The position numbers and the translations under genes are program-made. A model generated the notes under the pieces. It worked only from the letters and a program-made list of their open reading frames with translations. It did no database searches and had not been told where the DNA came from. Of a DNA stretch of 64,000 nucleotides, positions 36,421 to 47,380 are shown piece after piece. Positions within the stretch are counted from its first letter, which is position 1, and every line of letters starts with the position of its first letter. Source of the DNA: Dryococelus australis (taxonomy: Eukaryota; Arthropoda; Insecta; Phasmatodea; Phasmatidae); contig CM056995.1 of NCBI GenBank assembly GCA_029891345.1, positions 219,196,260 through 219,260,259 on the forward strand. Reading direction: 5' to 3'.

Positions 36421-36434
36421 GGTTTTGGGCCCAG
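36421..36434 (+). promoter_or_regulatory. Primer-binding site, half-tRNA initiator-Met type
   Basis: GGTTTTGGGCCCAG differs at one base from GGTTATGGGCCCAG, the complement of the anticodon arm of initiator tRNA-Met. Copia-group elements are known to prime from such an internal half-tRNA rather than from the tRNA 3' end. It lies immediately after the 5' LTR. Confidence 0.75.
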
Positions 36435-36551
36435 TCATTCAAGCCTGTTTTTCGTGACTGGTAGTTTTTTTTTGACACATCTCTTTGAGATTATTTTAAT
36501 GGACTGGTGTCTGCATAATTTCGTATCGTATTTTGTAGCTGCAACATAACG

Positions 36552-37320
36552 ATGATTCGAGAGTTTATGATCATGGAGTCAGATTCTAGTTTAAAGTTGT
36601 CTGGAGGAGACATCTGGGCCTTGTGGAAGTACAAGATGAAGGTTATTCTGAAAGGAAGAAGACTTCTTGGAATTGTTAGTGGTGCAGAAGTCGAACCTTT
36701 GGAGGGAGAGAATAAAAAGGTTTGGGTTCAGAATGATACAACAGCTCAAGAACTTATTGTTACAAGAATGGAATCAGGACCACTTATGCATCTTTATCTT
36801 GTACTACTTCTAGTGAAATATGGTCGAAGTTCAAGTCAATCTATAACAAGGAGTCTGCCATAAGTGTTCATTTGCTTCAACAAAAGTTCTTCCTAATAGA
36901 GTTTAAGGAGGATTCAGTAGCAACTTTCATGTCTAAGTTGGAAGAAATTAAGGTAAAGTCGAAGCAAGACAGTGAACAAATTTCAGACAAAATGTTGATT
37001 ACGAAAGTCCTTATGTCACTACCCGAGCTGTTCAAACACTTTCGTTCAGCACGGGAGTCTGTTCCACTAGAAATGCAATCTGTGCAAGAACTGACATCAA
37101 GACTTCTAATTGAAGGAGAAAGAATAGATTCGAGAGATGAAGAGATATGAGCGCTGGTCAGTGTAAGCAACAACAGTTCCAGAAAATTCTACAGTTGTGG
37201 AAAGGATGGACATTTGACCAGGTTCAGTGACAAAATAAGGAAACAAGATACTTGCCACTATTGCAAGAAAATAGGTAATCTGATAGCAAATTGCAGGATG
37301 TCGAAGGCTAAAAATGACGA
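36552..37320 (+). pseudogene. Copia gag remnant
   Basis: The probable start is the Met at 36573 (MESDSSLKLSGGDIWALWKY), which gives the usual N-terminus of copia-type gag with a conserved W-x-x-x-M region. The frame breaks at 36863 and continues at 36872-37150. Two zinc-knuckle remnants follow. The first, SCGKDGHLTRFS, has lost Cys residues. The second, CHYCKKIGNLIANC (37253-37294), has Asn in place of the His. Neither knuckle could bind zinc normally. Confidence 0.75.
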
Positions 37321-37339
37321 TAGAGAAAATGAAGTAAAT

Positions 37340-37750
37340 GCTTTTATGACCTTCAGCACAGAAGAGGAACTGAGTGACAACTGTTGGTATATGGACACTG
37401 CAGCTAGCGAACATATGTTTGGTAACAAACATTTGTTTAAACCTTTTTAAAACAAGCAGTTTTCAAGTAAAGTAACTGTTGGGGACAGAAAGCTTTTAGA
37501 TGTGATAGGACATAGAGCAGTGGAGTTGTATGCGTGGAATGGTGTGAAATTCATAAAGACTATATTACTAAATGTCCTATATGTTCCACAGTTAGAATTC
37601 AATCATTTTTCAGCTGGTTGTGTATTGGACAAAGGCCTTCATTTAGTGTCCAACAGTGAGCAGTGCAACTTCGTAAATTTTAAAGGGGAAGTTCATGCAG
37701 TTGCTAAACATGTAAATAAACTATATCAAATGATTTTTTTTGGAAACTGA
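37340..37750 (+). pseudogene. Copia protease remnant
   Basis: NCWYMDTAASEHMFG (Asp codon at 37394-37396) is the active-site loop of copia-type aspartic protease. The usual D-S/T-G triad reads D-T-A here, so the catalytic Asp is kept but the Gly is not. A stop at 37448 and a frame change separate it from the following YAWNGVKFIKTILLNVLYVP stretch (37502-37750), which corresponds to the C-terminal protease and pre-integrase region. Confidence 0.7.
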
Positions 37751-37759
37751 AACACATTC

Positions 37760-38709
37760 TGAGCTGTCCAAATCATTGATAAAAGACATTGGCCACATAT
37801 CTAATCTGAGTAACTTGTGTGTATCCAAGCAGGACAGAAATACTGACTTTGACATTTCTGAATGTTATGTAAGTATGACGAAAATGATTGAAAAATTAAG
37901 TATGTGGCTTCAGTTACTTTGCCATAAAAACATTCAATATGTTTAATTATTATTGAATAGTAAAAGTATAAACTTCACTGATGATAGCACAAAATTTCTA
38001 TGCGAAGAGTGTTTGTCTGGAAAACAGCATCACCTACCTTTTCAAATCAGTGTTTCTGGAGCGACCGAGCGGTTAGAAATAGTGCACTCTGATGTATGTG
38101 GTCCGATAGAAAACCCATCACTTGGTGGTGTATTCTTTATTGTTGAAGGATGACTACTCAGGATATAGAAAATTTTATTTCCTGAAACACAAGTCTGAAG
38201 TGAAATCATGCATCAAGAAGTATATCACGAAAGCAGAAAGGGAGACTGAAAGTAAAATTAAGTGTCTGAGAAGCGACAACAATCTAGAGTTTTCTAACAC
38301 TGAGATACAAGTACTAGACTCATTTAGGATTGTGCCCCAAAGAAGTGTTGTGTACACGCCACAACAAAATGGCAGAGCAGAAAGAGAGATGCGAACTTTG
38401 GTGGAAGCTGCCCGTATGGATGCTTGGGGGTATGCCCAAGCCTTTTTGGGCCGAAGCAATAAACACTGCAGCCCACATGCTAACCGATCAGGTCCAAGTC
38501 CCATTGAATACAAAAATCCTTATGAAGCCTGTCACAAAAAGGATGTTAACTTTAGCGACTTCAAAGTTTTTGGTTCACGTGTTTCTGTTCACATGCCAAA
38601 GGTGTTTCTCTGGGTTATGACAAAGTTGTCAAAAGCTACAGAGTTTTCATTCCATCATGCAACAAGGTCGAAGTGCATCGTGATGATATATTCCTACTAC
38701 CCGAGTTGA
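37760..38709 (+). pseudogene. Copia integrase remnant (DDE residues still visible)
   Basis: CEECLSGKQHHLPF is the end of the zinc-binding domain. The core holds HSDVCGP (Asp at 38091-38093), LRSDNNLEF (Asp at 38275-38277) and QNGRAEREM (Glu at 38380-38382), so all three catalytic acidic residues remain. The first Asp is in a different frame from the other two because of a break near 38150. KVFGSRVSVHMPK follows, as expected. A low-complexity acidic linker with an A12-like run (about 38745) precedes the RT. Confidence 0.8.
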
Positions 38710-39007
38710 AGCATGCAGTAGAAGAGCAAAACAGAGAATAAGAAATAAAAAAAAAAAAGAGTTTTTGTCAGTAGGGGATGAAACTGAAAAGTGTGCAGGG
38801 AAAGAGAAAGAAGATAGTGTACAGGAAGTGGAGGAGGAGGAGGATCGAAATGAAAGGACTGGTATACAAGATAGTAGCTCTGATGAGGATTTAGGATAGA
38901 TTGCCACAATAGAAAGGGAAAATGAGGGCATCGAGGGAGAAGGCTACAATCTACGACCAAGAAGAAACATTAAGAAGCCATCCTTTCTTAAGGACTACCA
39001 TCTTGGT

Positions 39008-39791
39008 TTGTGTAACATAGTTGATGATGACCCCAAAACATTTGATGAAGCAGTGTCTAATGTGTACAGTAACAAATGGAGTGAAGCCATGGGTAGAGAG
39101 CTGATAGCATTGCGAGAGAATGATACCTGGGAATGGGTAGCTAAATCTAGTGACTGTACTATCATTGATTGTAAATGGGTTTTCAGGCATAAAACAGATG
39201 ACAAAGGAAATGTAGTGTCTTATAAAGCTAGGTTAGTGGCAAGGGGGTTTCAACAAAATTTATCTTCTGGAAGTTATAGTCCAGTTGCTAATTTAACATC
39301 AGCAAGATTTTTCAGTGTTTTTTGTAATGAGCAAAACTTCACAATTCATAAACTTGATGTTTGTAGTGCATTTTTGTATGAGGAGATAAAAGATTATGAG
39401 TATATTTCCTTACGAAAGGGATGTTATTGTGAACGTAAAGAGGAAGGAAAAGGGTCAGTATGTATATTAAATAAAGTTTTGTATGGGTTGAAAGACACCA
39501 AAAAATTACAATGAAAAGTTTCATGATGTAATGAAACAGTTAGGCTTTTTGAGATGTGATTGTGAATACTGTCTGTACACCAAAATTCAAGGTGATTGTA
39601 AAACATATTTGCTCTTATATATTGATGATTTGTTACTAGCTTCTAACAGTGAGCAAGAAATCGAAACTAGGTGCTGGCAAGTTATTGGCTCATTGATGTA
39701 TGCTATGGTGTGTTCCAGACTAGATATCTGCCTAGCTTTCAGTATTTTAAGCCGATATCAATCATGTGCTATTGATTGGATTCGTGGATAG
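39008..39791 (+). pseudogene. Copia reverse transcriptase remnant with internal deletion
   Basis: WSEAMGRELIALRENDTWEW, CKWVFRHKTDDKGNVVSYKA, RLVARGFQQ and HKLDVCSAFLYEEI are the N-terminal RT motifs. VLYGLK and, in a second frame, YLLLYIDDLLLASNS follow, with the catalytic Asp pair at 39624-39629 intact. Soon after, at about 39666, the sequence jumps from EQEIETR straight to QVIGSLMYAMVCSRLDI. This skips a stretch of roughly 70 or more residues that copia-type enzymes have between these motifs. A stop at 39512-39514 also breaks the frame. Confidence 0.8.
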
Positions 39792-39854
39792 TTTTAAAGC
39801 GTGTCCTGTGCTATGTATAAGGTACCCTAAAACTAAGTATGGTATTTACCAAAC

Positions 39855-40320
39855 ATGATAATAAATTGCAAAGACAGCATAGTAGGGTTCGTAGACTCAG
39901 GCTGGGCAGGTGACAGGTCAGATAGAAAGTCAACTGGTGGATTTGTTTTTAAAGTTTTTGGTTGTATTGTGTCCTGGGTTTCTCGGAAACAGTCTACCAT
40001 TGCTTTGTCATCCACCGAGTCTGAATTTGTAGCACAAGTGAAGCCTATTGGTTCAAGAATTTGTATGAAAGCTTGGTAGGATCAAGCGTCGTTGTAAGGT
40101 TGTTTGAAGACAATCAGTCTGTTATAAATTTGTGCAAAAATCCTCAGTTTCACCACAAACTGAAATATGTGGACATCAAAGTATTTTTTGTAAGAGACAA
40201 CGTTTTTAACAACTTGTATCTATTGAGTATGTCCTCACAGAGGAGCAAGTCAGTGATTTTCTGACGAAACCTTTAGGCAGAGTAAAGTTTGCCAAGCTCA
40301 GGGGCATATTAGGTTAGAAG
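39855..40320 (+). pseudogene. Copia RNase H remnant
   Basis: VGFVDSGWAGDRSDRKSTGG carries the first catalytic Asp. SWVSRKQSTIALSSTESEF carries the Glu region, and after a frame change LFEDNQSVINLCKNPQFHHK and KYVDIKVFFVRD follow. The coding remnant ends FLTKPLGRVKFAKLRGILG near 40316, just before the polypurine region and the 3' LTR. Confidence 0.8.
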
Positions 40321-40384
40321 TAAAGGTGAAAGTATAACTGTAGTTTGTAGTATTTAAAGTCTTGCCATTTAGGGAGATTTTTGG

Positions 40385-40566
40385 ACACAATGTTAAGTTA
40401 ATAGTATATTTAGTGTATTGGCAGTTGTGATTGTTTACAGTATTGCCCGCTTTTTTTTGTTTTGTTCTGAAATGTTTTGTTAATCCGAAGTTATGTTTGT
40501 ATTATGGTCAATAAAATCTGCTAAATCAGCTTGGTTTGATTGGCATTTATGATTATATTCTCGACA
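40385..40566 (+). repeat. Copia 3' LTR
   Basis: From ACACAATGTTAAGTT to ATATTCTCGACA. It matches 36242-36420 closely. AATAAA at about 40521 is a plausible polyadenylation signal. The purine-rich TTTAGGGAGA just upstream may be what remains of the polypurine tract. Confidence 0.85.
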
Positions 40567-40633
40567 ACTATATATTTACAAATAATCTACTCATTGTATC
40601 ATGTGATGTAAAATTATATTAGACACACATATA

Positions 40634-41331
40634 CAGGTTGTGTCTAAATTCCCATCACACATTGTAAGGGCTTATAGTGGGGACCAAGATGGTTACGTTT
40701 TGCATAGGAACTTATGTACAGAACCGCATTGTTACCCCGCGACAAACAAAACACCACCACATCACATGTTGACCTCTCCCATGTCTGCAACATACTGTAC
40801 GTTGTTTATCTTCTGGGTTCACTTACAAGAAGGGCTCGATGTGACGACCAGCGATGTCTACATAAACATGGTACTTACGTACCATTTTCTGGTACACATG
40901 ATCACAAATACCTGAAAGTCCAAGATCCGCCACAGCCATAATCCATGCCAGCATATCCTCCTTTTATTCCACAGGCATCTCGTAAATCATGCCCTTCATG
41001 TGGCCCCATAGGAAGTAGTCTAGCGGAGTTGAGTCAGGTGAATGTGGGACCACTCAAAGGTCTTGATGTCCAGGTTTTGGTGATTGTATGTACCAGAACA
41101 TAATACCTAGGTACTGTGTTTGTGTAAGACGTCACTGATCGTCACATTGAGCCCTTCTTGTAAGTGGACCTAGAAGAAATATAACGTACAGTCAGTTGCA
41201 GACATGGGAGAGGTCAACGTGTGATGTCGTACTGTTTTGTTTGTCGCACATAAGTTACTATGCAAAACGTAACCATCTTGATCCCCACTACAAGCCCTTA
41301 CAATGTGTAATGGGAATTTAGACACATCCTG
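40634..41331. mobile_element. Mariner-like foldback element with about 240-bp inverted arms
   Basis: The arms 40634-40884 and 41099-41331 are inverted copies with small indels. Both begin (strand-adjusted) CAGG(T/A)TGTGTCTAAATTCC, and both are flanked by TA (40632-40633, 41332-41333). Landmarks shared by the arms include AAGATGGTTACGTTTTGCAT and GACCTCTCCCATGTCTGCAA. The 214-bp loop contains the C-terminal remnant of a DDE transposase on the minus strand. TA duplications and that remnant place it in the Tc1/mariner-related group. Confidence 0.85.
40919..41055 (-). pseudogene. DDE transposase C-terminal remnant (mariner-related)
   Basis: Minus-strand reading gives VVPHSPDSTPLDYFLWGHMK, then GMIYEMPVE. 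HSPDxxPxDYFLWG is the conserved region around the last catalytic acidic residue of mariner/Tc1-like transposases. Only about 45 residues remain, held in the loop of the foldback element. Confidence 0.8.
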
Positions 41332-41502
41332 TATACATAAACGTGTGTGTGTATTTTGAAGAAGCTATCTGCAAAGAGTGGGAGCCATACAAATTCCCAT
41401 AATAAACCGAATTGAACCAGCAATGGTCCATCGATGTACCACTTCACAGCCATCGAATGGCCTATAGATGGCTACCCATATTTTACCAGCAATAAGTATA
41501 GG

Positions 41503-41885
41503 TTAAGTGCTGCCATTGCTGGAATACAGTTGGTAAGCCATTTATGTGCCATTAATAAGTCACCTACGCTCAACCATCAGTTTAATTTCCATCTACATTC
41601 CATCAGTGGGCCATAAATGACATGCTAAATGTCTTGGTGAAAGCAGTTAACAATAGCAGGGTCAGTTGTGTAGACCCGTAAGTTTTTTTGTGTCATATAT
41701 AGCCCAAAGATGGATGAGTTAAGTGCTGCCAGTGCTCGAATACAGTTGGCAAGTCATTTTTTGGATCATAAGCAGTAAACATACTCTCAGCCGTCAGTTT
41801 CATTTTCATCAACATGCCAAGTGTCCTGTTGTCAGCAGTCAGCCATAACAGGGCCATTTGTGTAAACCGATAAGTATTCAATGCC
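41503..41885. repeat. Diverged tandem duplication, 216-bp period
   Basis: Unit one starts TTAAGTGCTGCCATTGCTGG (41503) and unit two TTAAGTGCTGCCAGTGCTCG (41719). They share ATACAGTTGG(T/C)AAG, the CAGTTT(A/C)ATTTxCATC block and GTAxACCxxTAAGT. The second unit is shorter by about 50 bp. Confidence 0.75.
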
Positions 41886-43282
41886 AGCAGTCATCCAGCA
41901 GTAAAACCATAGTCAGCCGACTGTGGCTTGCTTCATGGGAAGTAATGCTCGGATGTAGGTTTCACAAAGCGATTTACTTCGTACTAAAACACGTGGCTGA
42001 AATGTGTTCACATCACAACTGAAAATAGACTCGGCACTTGAGGCCTACCGAAGCCGTTGCGGTTAAAAATTACATAAAGCCATGTGGTGCACTTACGTTG
42101 ACAATATGCGGGTGCGCGTTAAACTCTCATTAAGTGAGAGAAGGCAGGAGGTCGACCCCTTGGTACATAAATGCAAAAATGATCCGGTTGATTTAAGAGT
42201 CTATTGTAGTGAAAATTAACGAAGCCTAAGTGAATGTACTGTTGAGGCTCGTGGAGCGAACACCCTACACTACCGGTCGGCCCAAGTGCTGAGCAAGAAC
42301 TGGCCGAGTGATCCGGGCTTCCGCCACAGGCAGTGTGAGCCAGGGTCAAACACTATGTCGTGAAAACTGAAAGTGACTTGAAACTTTAAATATTCCCAAT
42401 ACAAAATTGATACAGGTGAAATAAACATTTTTTGTAACATTTACAGTTAATGTGTGTGTGTGTGTGTGTGTTTGTGTGTTTTTAAGCAGTCCGCTGAAAA
42501 GGTAAACACAAGAACACTTTAACACCGACATAATAAAAACCCTATTACAAAATGATAATTAAGTGATTGCATTTCATTTTTGGTGATATACTCTGATGTC
42601 ACTGTATTTCATATTTCACATTGTTGCAAAGTAACCATCTCCTGAGGACATGGACGAGTCCGCATTGAAAAGGGGTGCGGGTAACTATGCTCGATTACCC
42701 AAAATACAATTAAACTTTACCCCTACTATTCTTTTACACTGAATTGACATTTGGGACACGATTGAAAAAAAAAAAATTCCAAGTTGAATCGTAGCACTGG
42801 GGAGTTTTAATCACTCATTATTTTGTATGCAGACATGGTAGTGGCACATGGTGATTGGTCACATCATGTGCAGTGGTGCCTTCTGCTTTGACATCACATT
42901 ATTTTCTCTGTGCCCCTAGCAGCTGTTACTTTGGGGTGACACCGTATTGGATCACCTACTAACTTATTACAATAGTTACCTCTTGTAATAAATAAAGTGA
43001 TAAGGTCTCTTGAATCACCTAGTACCTTTTGGCAGGGAGGTTTAGATTCCTTTCCATCAATCTGCAATACTCACTCTTTGCCTGATGTTAATGGTGTGGC
43101 CCAGTGTAGTTGGTGCGTTTGATGTGACTGCTGCAGTTGAAGAGGTCACGAGGAGAATGAGGATGTCTAGTTCACTTCACATCTACACATAATCAGTGCT
43201 CCATGATAATACAATGCGATCACAATATTATTGTAGAAGAGAAAACATAGAATTGTAATCTCCTAACATCAATAGATATACT
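41886..43282. other. Spacer with a (TG)n run, no gene recognised
   Basis: This stretch contains (TG)n at 42451-42478 and a GC-richer patch at 42240-42350 without a recognisable frame. GGAGGTCGACCCCTTGG near 42148 is faintly B-box-like but has no convincing A box. Confidence 0.4.
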
Positions 43283-43286
43283 ATTA
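43283..43286. repeat. 4-bp target duplication left of solo LTR
   Basis: ATTA precedes the LTR, and ATTA follows it at 44629-44632. Confidence 0.65.
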
Positions 43287-44628
43287 TGATGGCAGCTGCT
43301 TCTCCCAAGCCCATTTGCCCGCAGTCGCTGGCGACTGCTGCAGGAATCAGCACTATAATGGGCGCTGGTGCGCCCTGGTGCAGTTGTGCGCCGCAACACA
43401 ACCAGAACATGCTACTCTGCGAGTGAAGTGAACATAGTCATTTAAGTGTTCGTGAAGGGAGTGCAAGTGCAGTTAAAGGTGTAGAGCAACCACGTGCGCT
43501 CGCATGCACGTGTTTGAGGAAGTAGATCCTGTAAACACAGGTGTTAATTACAGCATGCTCAGAGACACAATGCAAAGAAACATATAAGATAACATCTCTG
43601 TTATGTTTCAAATGCCCCTGTGTGCTTAAGTGTAGCATTTGTTGCTTTTCCTTTATTTTCATTCTTCATGTGTTCCATCCCCATCTCACCTCATCCATTG
43701 TGTTACATGTATTAACATATTTTTTGGTACCCTGTAGAATTGTTTATTTAGGAATTATGAATAGGTAATCAACATGCCTATGTATTTGTAAGAGATTGAA
43801 ATGTAAGAAAGTAGTTTGCGCGGCCTGCTTGCCTGCCAACCTGGTTAGCATGCCGGGGTGGAAAGTTTAGTCATACCACAGTGTTTTGAGGAGTCAGACT
43901 TGCTGATCAACAGGGTCGCATTTCGCGAGCTTGGGTAGCACATCAACATTTTATAACCAATCATTCACTGCAATAGGTTGTTTAATTTTTGGAACCTCGT
44001 GTGTTTTTAGATGCCCAAGACTTCACCGCTCCTCGCCTTCAGCCAAAATAGCATTGCCGGGGAAGGCATATTGTCTCCTGTTAATTAATAGTGGCCACGT
44101 ACCTTTTTTGTAATAAGTGTTACCTTGCCAGCAGGTTAAGCCTGGCGCAACGTGAAAGTTTGCTTCCTGGAGGAGTGTGTTAAATAAAACCCAATGAACT
44201 AACGTGAAGTGTTTGTTTCTTCGTTTGGGTCGCCTAAGGGATATAGGGGCATGGGCCCCCACCCTTCCAGCCTTTTCATTGATGTGTACTGTGCAAGTGC
44301 TTTATCATGTATTTCAGTGTTTTATCTTCGTATACTTAAATATGGGTGTGCGAAGCACCCAGAGATCTCACTGTGGTGAATGCACAATACAGGTAGCTTA
44401 TTTTCTTTCATTACGATGATTGGAGCACAGGGAGGACACCATCCATAAACCATCGACACACAGTCCGGAGGATAGGAGTCTGCTCTATTGCAGCTAGTTT
44501 GTATTGCCACTGTAATACCTGGCACCCAAAATTGATCAGCAGAAGGTTTGGTGAGAAAACTTTGGAACATTACCTGTCCCACTCCCAAACTTAAAACAAC
44601 ACCATATTGCTCCACTACCTGGCCATCA
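43287..44628 (+). mobile_element. Solo LTR, 1.34 kb, of the retroelement also seen at 59.7 kb
   Basis: It begins TGATGG and ends CATCA, with ATTA on both sides. Along its whole length it is a diverged match to 59736-61095, for example CAGCACT(A/C)TA(A/G)TGGGCGCT, GCTTCCTGGAGGAG, TAGGGGCATGGGCC and ACCTGTCCCACTCCCAA. Similarity stops exactly at the point where the other copy continues into a primer-binding site. This identifies an LTR left after recombination between the two ends of a full element. Confidence 0.8.
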
Positions 44629-44632
44629 ATTA

Positions 44633-47055
44633 CATTATATAGCAAAGTCCAGAGTCATTGTATAGAATGTGGATATTGTATAAAATTAGTTCATTAATAA
44701 TAATGAAAACAATAATAATACTGAGAACAATAATAAGGAGAACAAAAATGATATTAAGAAAAATCATAGAAATTAGATAAATAATAATTAGATCAGTATA
44801 AATAATGAGATCAGTAATGATAGTGCGAGCAATGACAGTATAACTATAAGTTTGTAAACAAATTGTTTATTTAATACAACATTGGGAGAATTAAAAAAAT
44901 ATAATAGATTCAATGCTACCTTGGATGACACATTTTTTGGAGGGTATCCCATACTAAAGCAGTGCTATATTGCACACTGAAGACAGATAAAGAGGGTTTG
45001 TATTCTGTAAGTGATTTTATATAAAACTGTTCGTATTTGGCATATAGACTTTAAATATCACAACATAAAGTCTGTATAAGAGTACATCGGCATATTGCAG
45101 AAGCTTTACATTATTTCACTGTCTGAACCTTACCAATTGACAATGTCTCCAATGAGCCATTTTTTTTCACTATCACTTTAATTGCAATTACATTATCTAC
45201 TGATTTGATTTCCAAAGGTAGATAATTGTATAATTTAAAGCATGTGAGTGTAAAAGTAATTAGGCCATACTATGAATTAACATTTTTTAGATAAAGGCTA
45301 CCAGAATTTCTAGAGCTGTACGAATGAGACTGGCCTTAATTAAGTTGTTTATCCTTTATCATTTGGTGAATAGCAATTAAGATATTGACAATGTAGAGAA
45401 ATCTGATAGGTAAGCTTTTTCTGTCGGTATAAATATCCTGATGTGAACCATACGCCCATGTGTGCCCTCATGCCAGTTTGCACCAATGTAGTCTCATATA
45501 TCACCTAGTGGCCACCAGGTCAACAAGAACGACCACGAGTATGCTAGTTCAGGTCGCCGAGAATGGCATGTTATACCACCACATCGACAGGTGTACATGA
45601 CTCAAGTGGCCATCATGCTTTGTTTCTCTTAAGCGGCCAAGAACAGTGCCACCCCTCCCCCCATTCCCAAACAAAACCACAGTAGTCTAGCAACTGGTGG
45701 GAATGTCAGAGTAGTTAGTGCTATGCCGCCCGATATCCCTCTAATTTGCAAGTCATCAACATGCCTGCTGGGCGTTTCAAAGTGCTATGTGGCCCCAAGT
45801 GTGCTTATCCTGTGGGGAAGAATCTTCGAAACTTTTTCATATATTTCCAATTGGTTCATAGCATTAATTTCCCTGTAATCAACGAAATAAGTGCAAATTC
45901 ATTGTAAAAACTCAAAGAGCAATAAGGAATGGCCCCAATTTTCCATACGAGACACATCAAACCCTTCAGGTTAAGAATGCAGGAACAAACTCTGAATAGT
46001 GAAGTACATTAACGTCACAGGAAGTGTAAGGCAATGTGGTGAATCGTTATTCTGCCCATTTCATCAGTGTCAATTTTAATTAATGCTTGTAATAGTGTAT
46101 ACATGTTTTTTTTCCAGCAAACTTCCTACAATGTCCACATCATTCATAAAATCATCTTTCAAGTGCTATGCTGTATGAGTGATGTCATATTCTTAAGAAC
46201 AGCGAACTCTTTACTATGCATGGGTATTACACAATTGCATATGTAATCACAAATTAGAAATGTGTAGTATAGTCATTTGCTTTAACATGATTTCTGACAT
46301 TGGTGTCAGCCATCTTCTGCCCAGACCGATGCCAAGGGATTATTCTGGCTTGAACACTCGGGCCTATCGGCAGGATGGGAGTTTCGCTCCACATAGACCC
46401 CTTCAGCACTTTTACACTTTTGCTTAAATAATTTCAAGGAAATAGTAGTAACAACAGTAACATTTTCATCATCAGTGCCGAGAGATTGGCCATTCTGCAA
46501 CCCTGAACAACAACCAGGATGTAACGCACACCACATTTTCAACTTAATCACAACTTAAGGTGTAAGCCATTGTTCGCCTTAACAGTTACATGAAGACCAC
46601 GAGACCCGAAGTTGTGTAAACTTGAAATGTAATGGCCTTACTATTATATGTAATTAAACAGATCAATAAAATGGTCTGAAACCTACATACAGTAGTTTAT
46701 TTGTTCTTTTTATCCTCGAGATATAGTAGAGTACTGCCCCTTATAGCAGAATAATTGCAGTGCTTTTAAGAAGAAACAGGTCATTTTAAATTATGCAAAT
46801 TTCCCACTTGGCCTAGGTGACCTGCCCGATATGACGACTCGTCATGTTTCAGTCCAGCACACCCAAAACTACGAAGTTATTACACGACCAAATTTTCGCA
46901 AAAACCCTGCGAAATACAAGTAAGTTCAATTATGTACATTTACCTGATCTGTCATAGTATAACTTACTTGTCAAATTGTGAGAGAATTGCCGTGATAGTC
47001 TTTGGTATATTATATAAAATCTTTATTTTTAAATTTTATATCTTTCAAAATTGCT
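44633..47055. other. AT-rich spacer, no gene recognised
   Basis: It starts with an AAT/AAC-rich low-complexity stretch (about 44690-44840). A GC-richer part at 45.45-45.80 kb and a short minus-strand frame at 46306-46551 show no known motif. Confidence 0.4.
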
Positions 47056-47058
47056 GTC

Positions 47059-47343
47059 TAACTACCCATGACTACCTGCGACATCTTTCGACTATCTGCG
47101 ACTACCTGTGATAACCCATGACTACCTGCGACTACCCATGACAACCTGCGACTACCCAGGACCACCTGCGACTACCCATAACTACCTGCGACAACTTGCG
47201 ACTACCTACGATTACCTTCGACTAATTGCGACTAAATGTGACCACTTGCGACAACTTGTGACTACCTGCGACTACTTACGACAACCTGAGACCATCCATC
47301 ACTACATAAGACTACCTGCGACTACCTGCGACTACCTGTGACA
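47059..47343. repeat. 10-bp minisatellite, consensus GACTACCTGC
   Basis: About 28 units of a 10-base motif vary around GACTACCTGC and GACTACCCAT. Because 30 bp is a whole number of codons, the plus strand stays open for 77 residues with a repeating TTCDYLR-like pattern. I consider this a by-product rather than a gene. Confidence 0.92.
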
Positions 47344-47380
47344 TTTTCTTGTAACATTGTTAAATTAATCTTTAATGACT

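Larger units (their letters stand above)
36242..40566 (+). mobile_element. Copia-class LTR retrotransposon, about 4.3 kb, both LTRs present
   Basis: The two LTRs, a primer-binding site and the order gag, protease, integrase, RT, RNase H define a Ty1/copia element (integrase before RT). The LTRs differ at a modest number of positions, so the insertion is moderately old. Coding pieces fall in several frames with about ten breaks. Exact LTR edges are uncertain because ACACAATGTTAAG is shared at both starts and no clean 5-bp target duplication could be read. Confidence 0.85.

Noticed and set aside
44518..44540. CTGGCACCCAAAATTGATC in the solo LTR as a primer-binding site
   Set aside because: Similarity with the copy at 59.7 kb continues past it for over 100 bp, to a better primer-like sequence at 61098, so it lies within the LTR.
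47108..47341. 77-residue open frame over the 10-bp minisatellite
   Set aside because: The periodic protein pattern is a direct consequence of the 10-bp repeat; there is no sign of a real gene.
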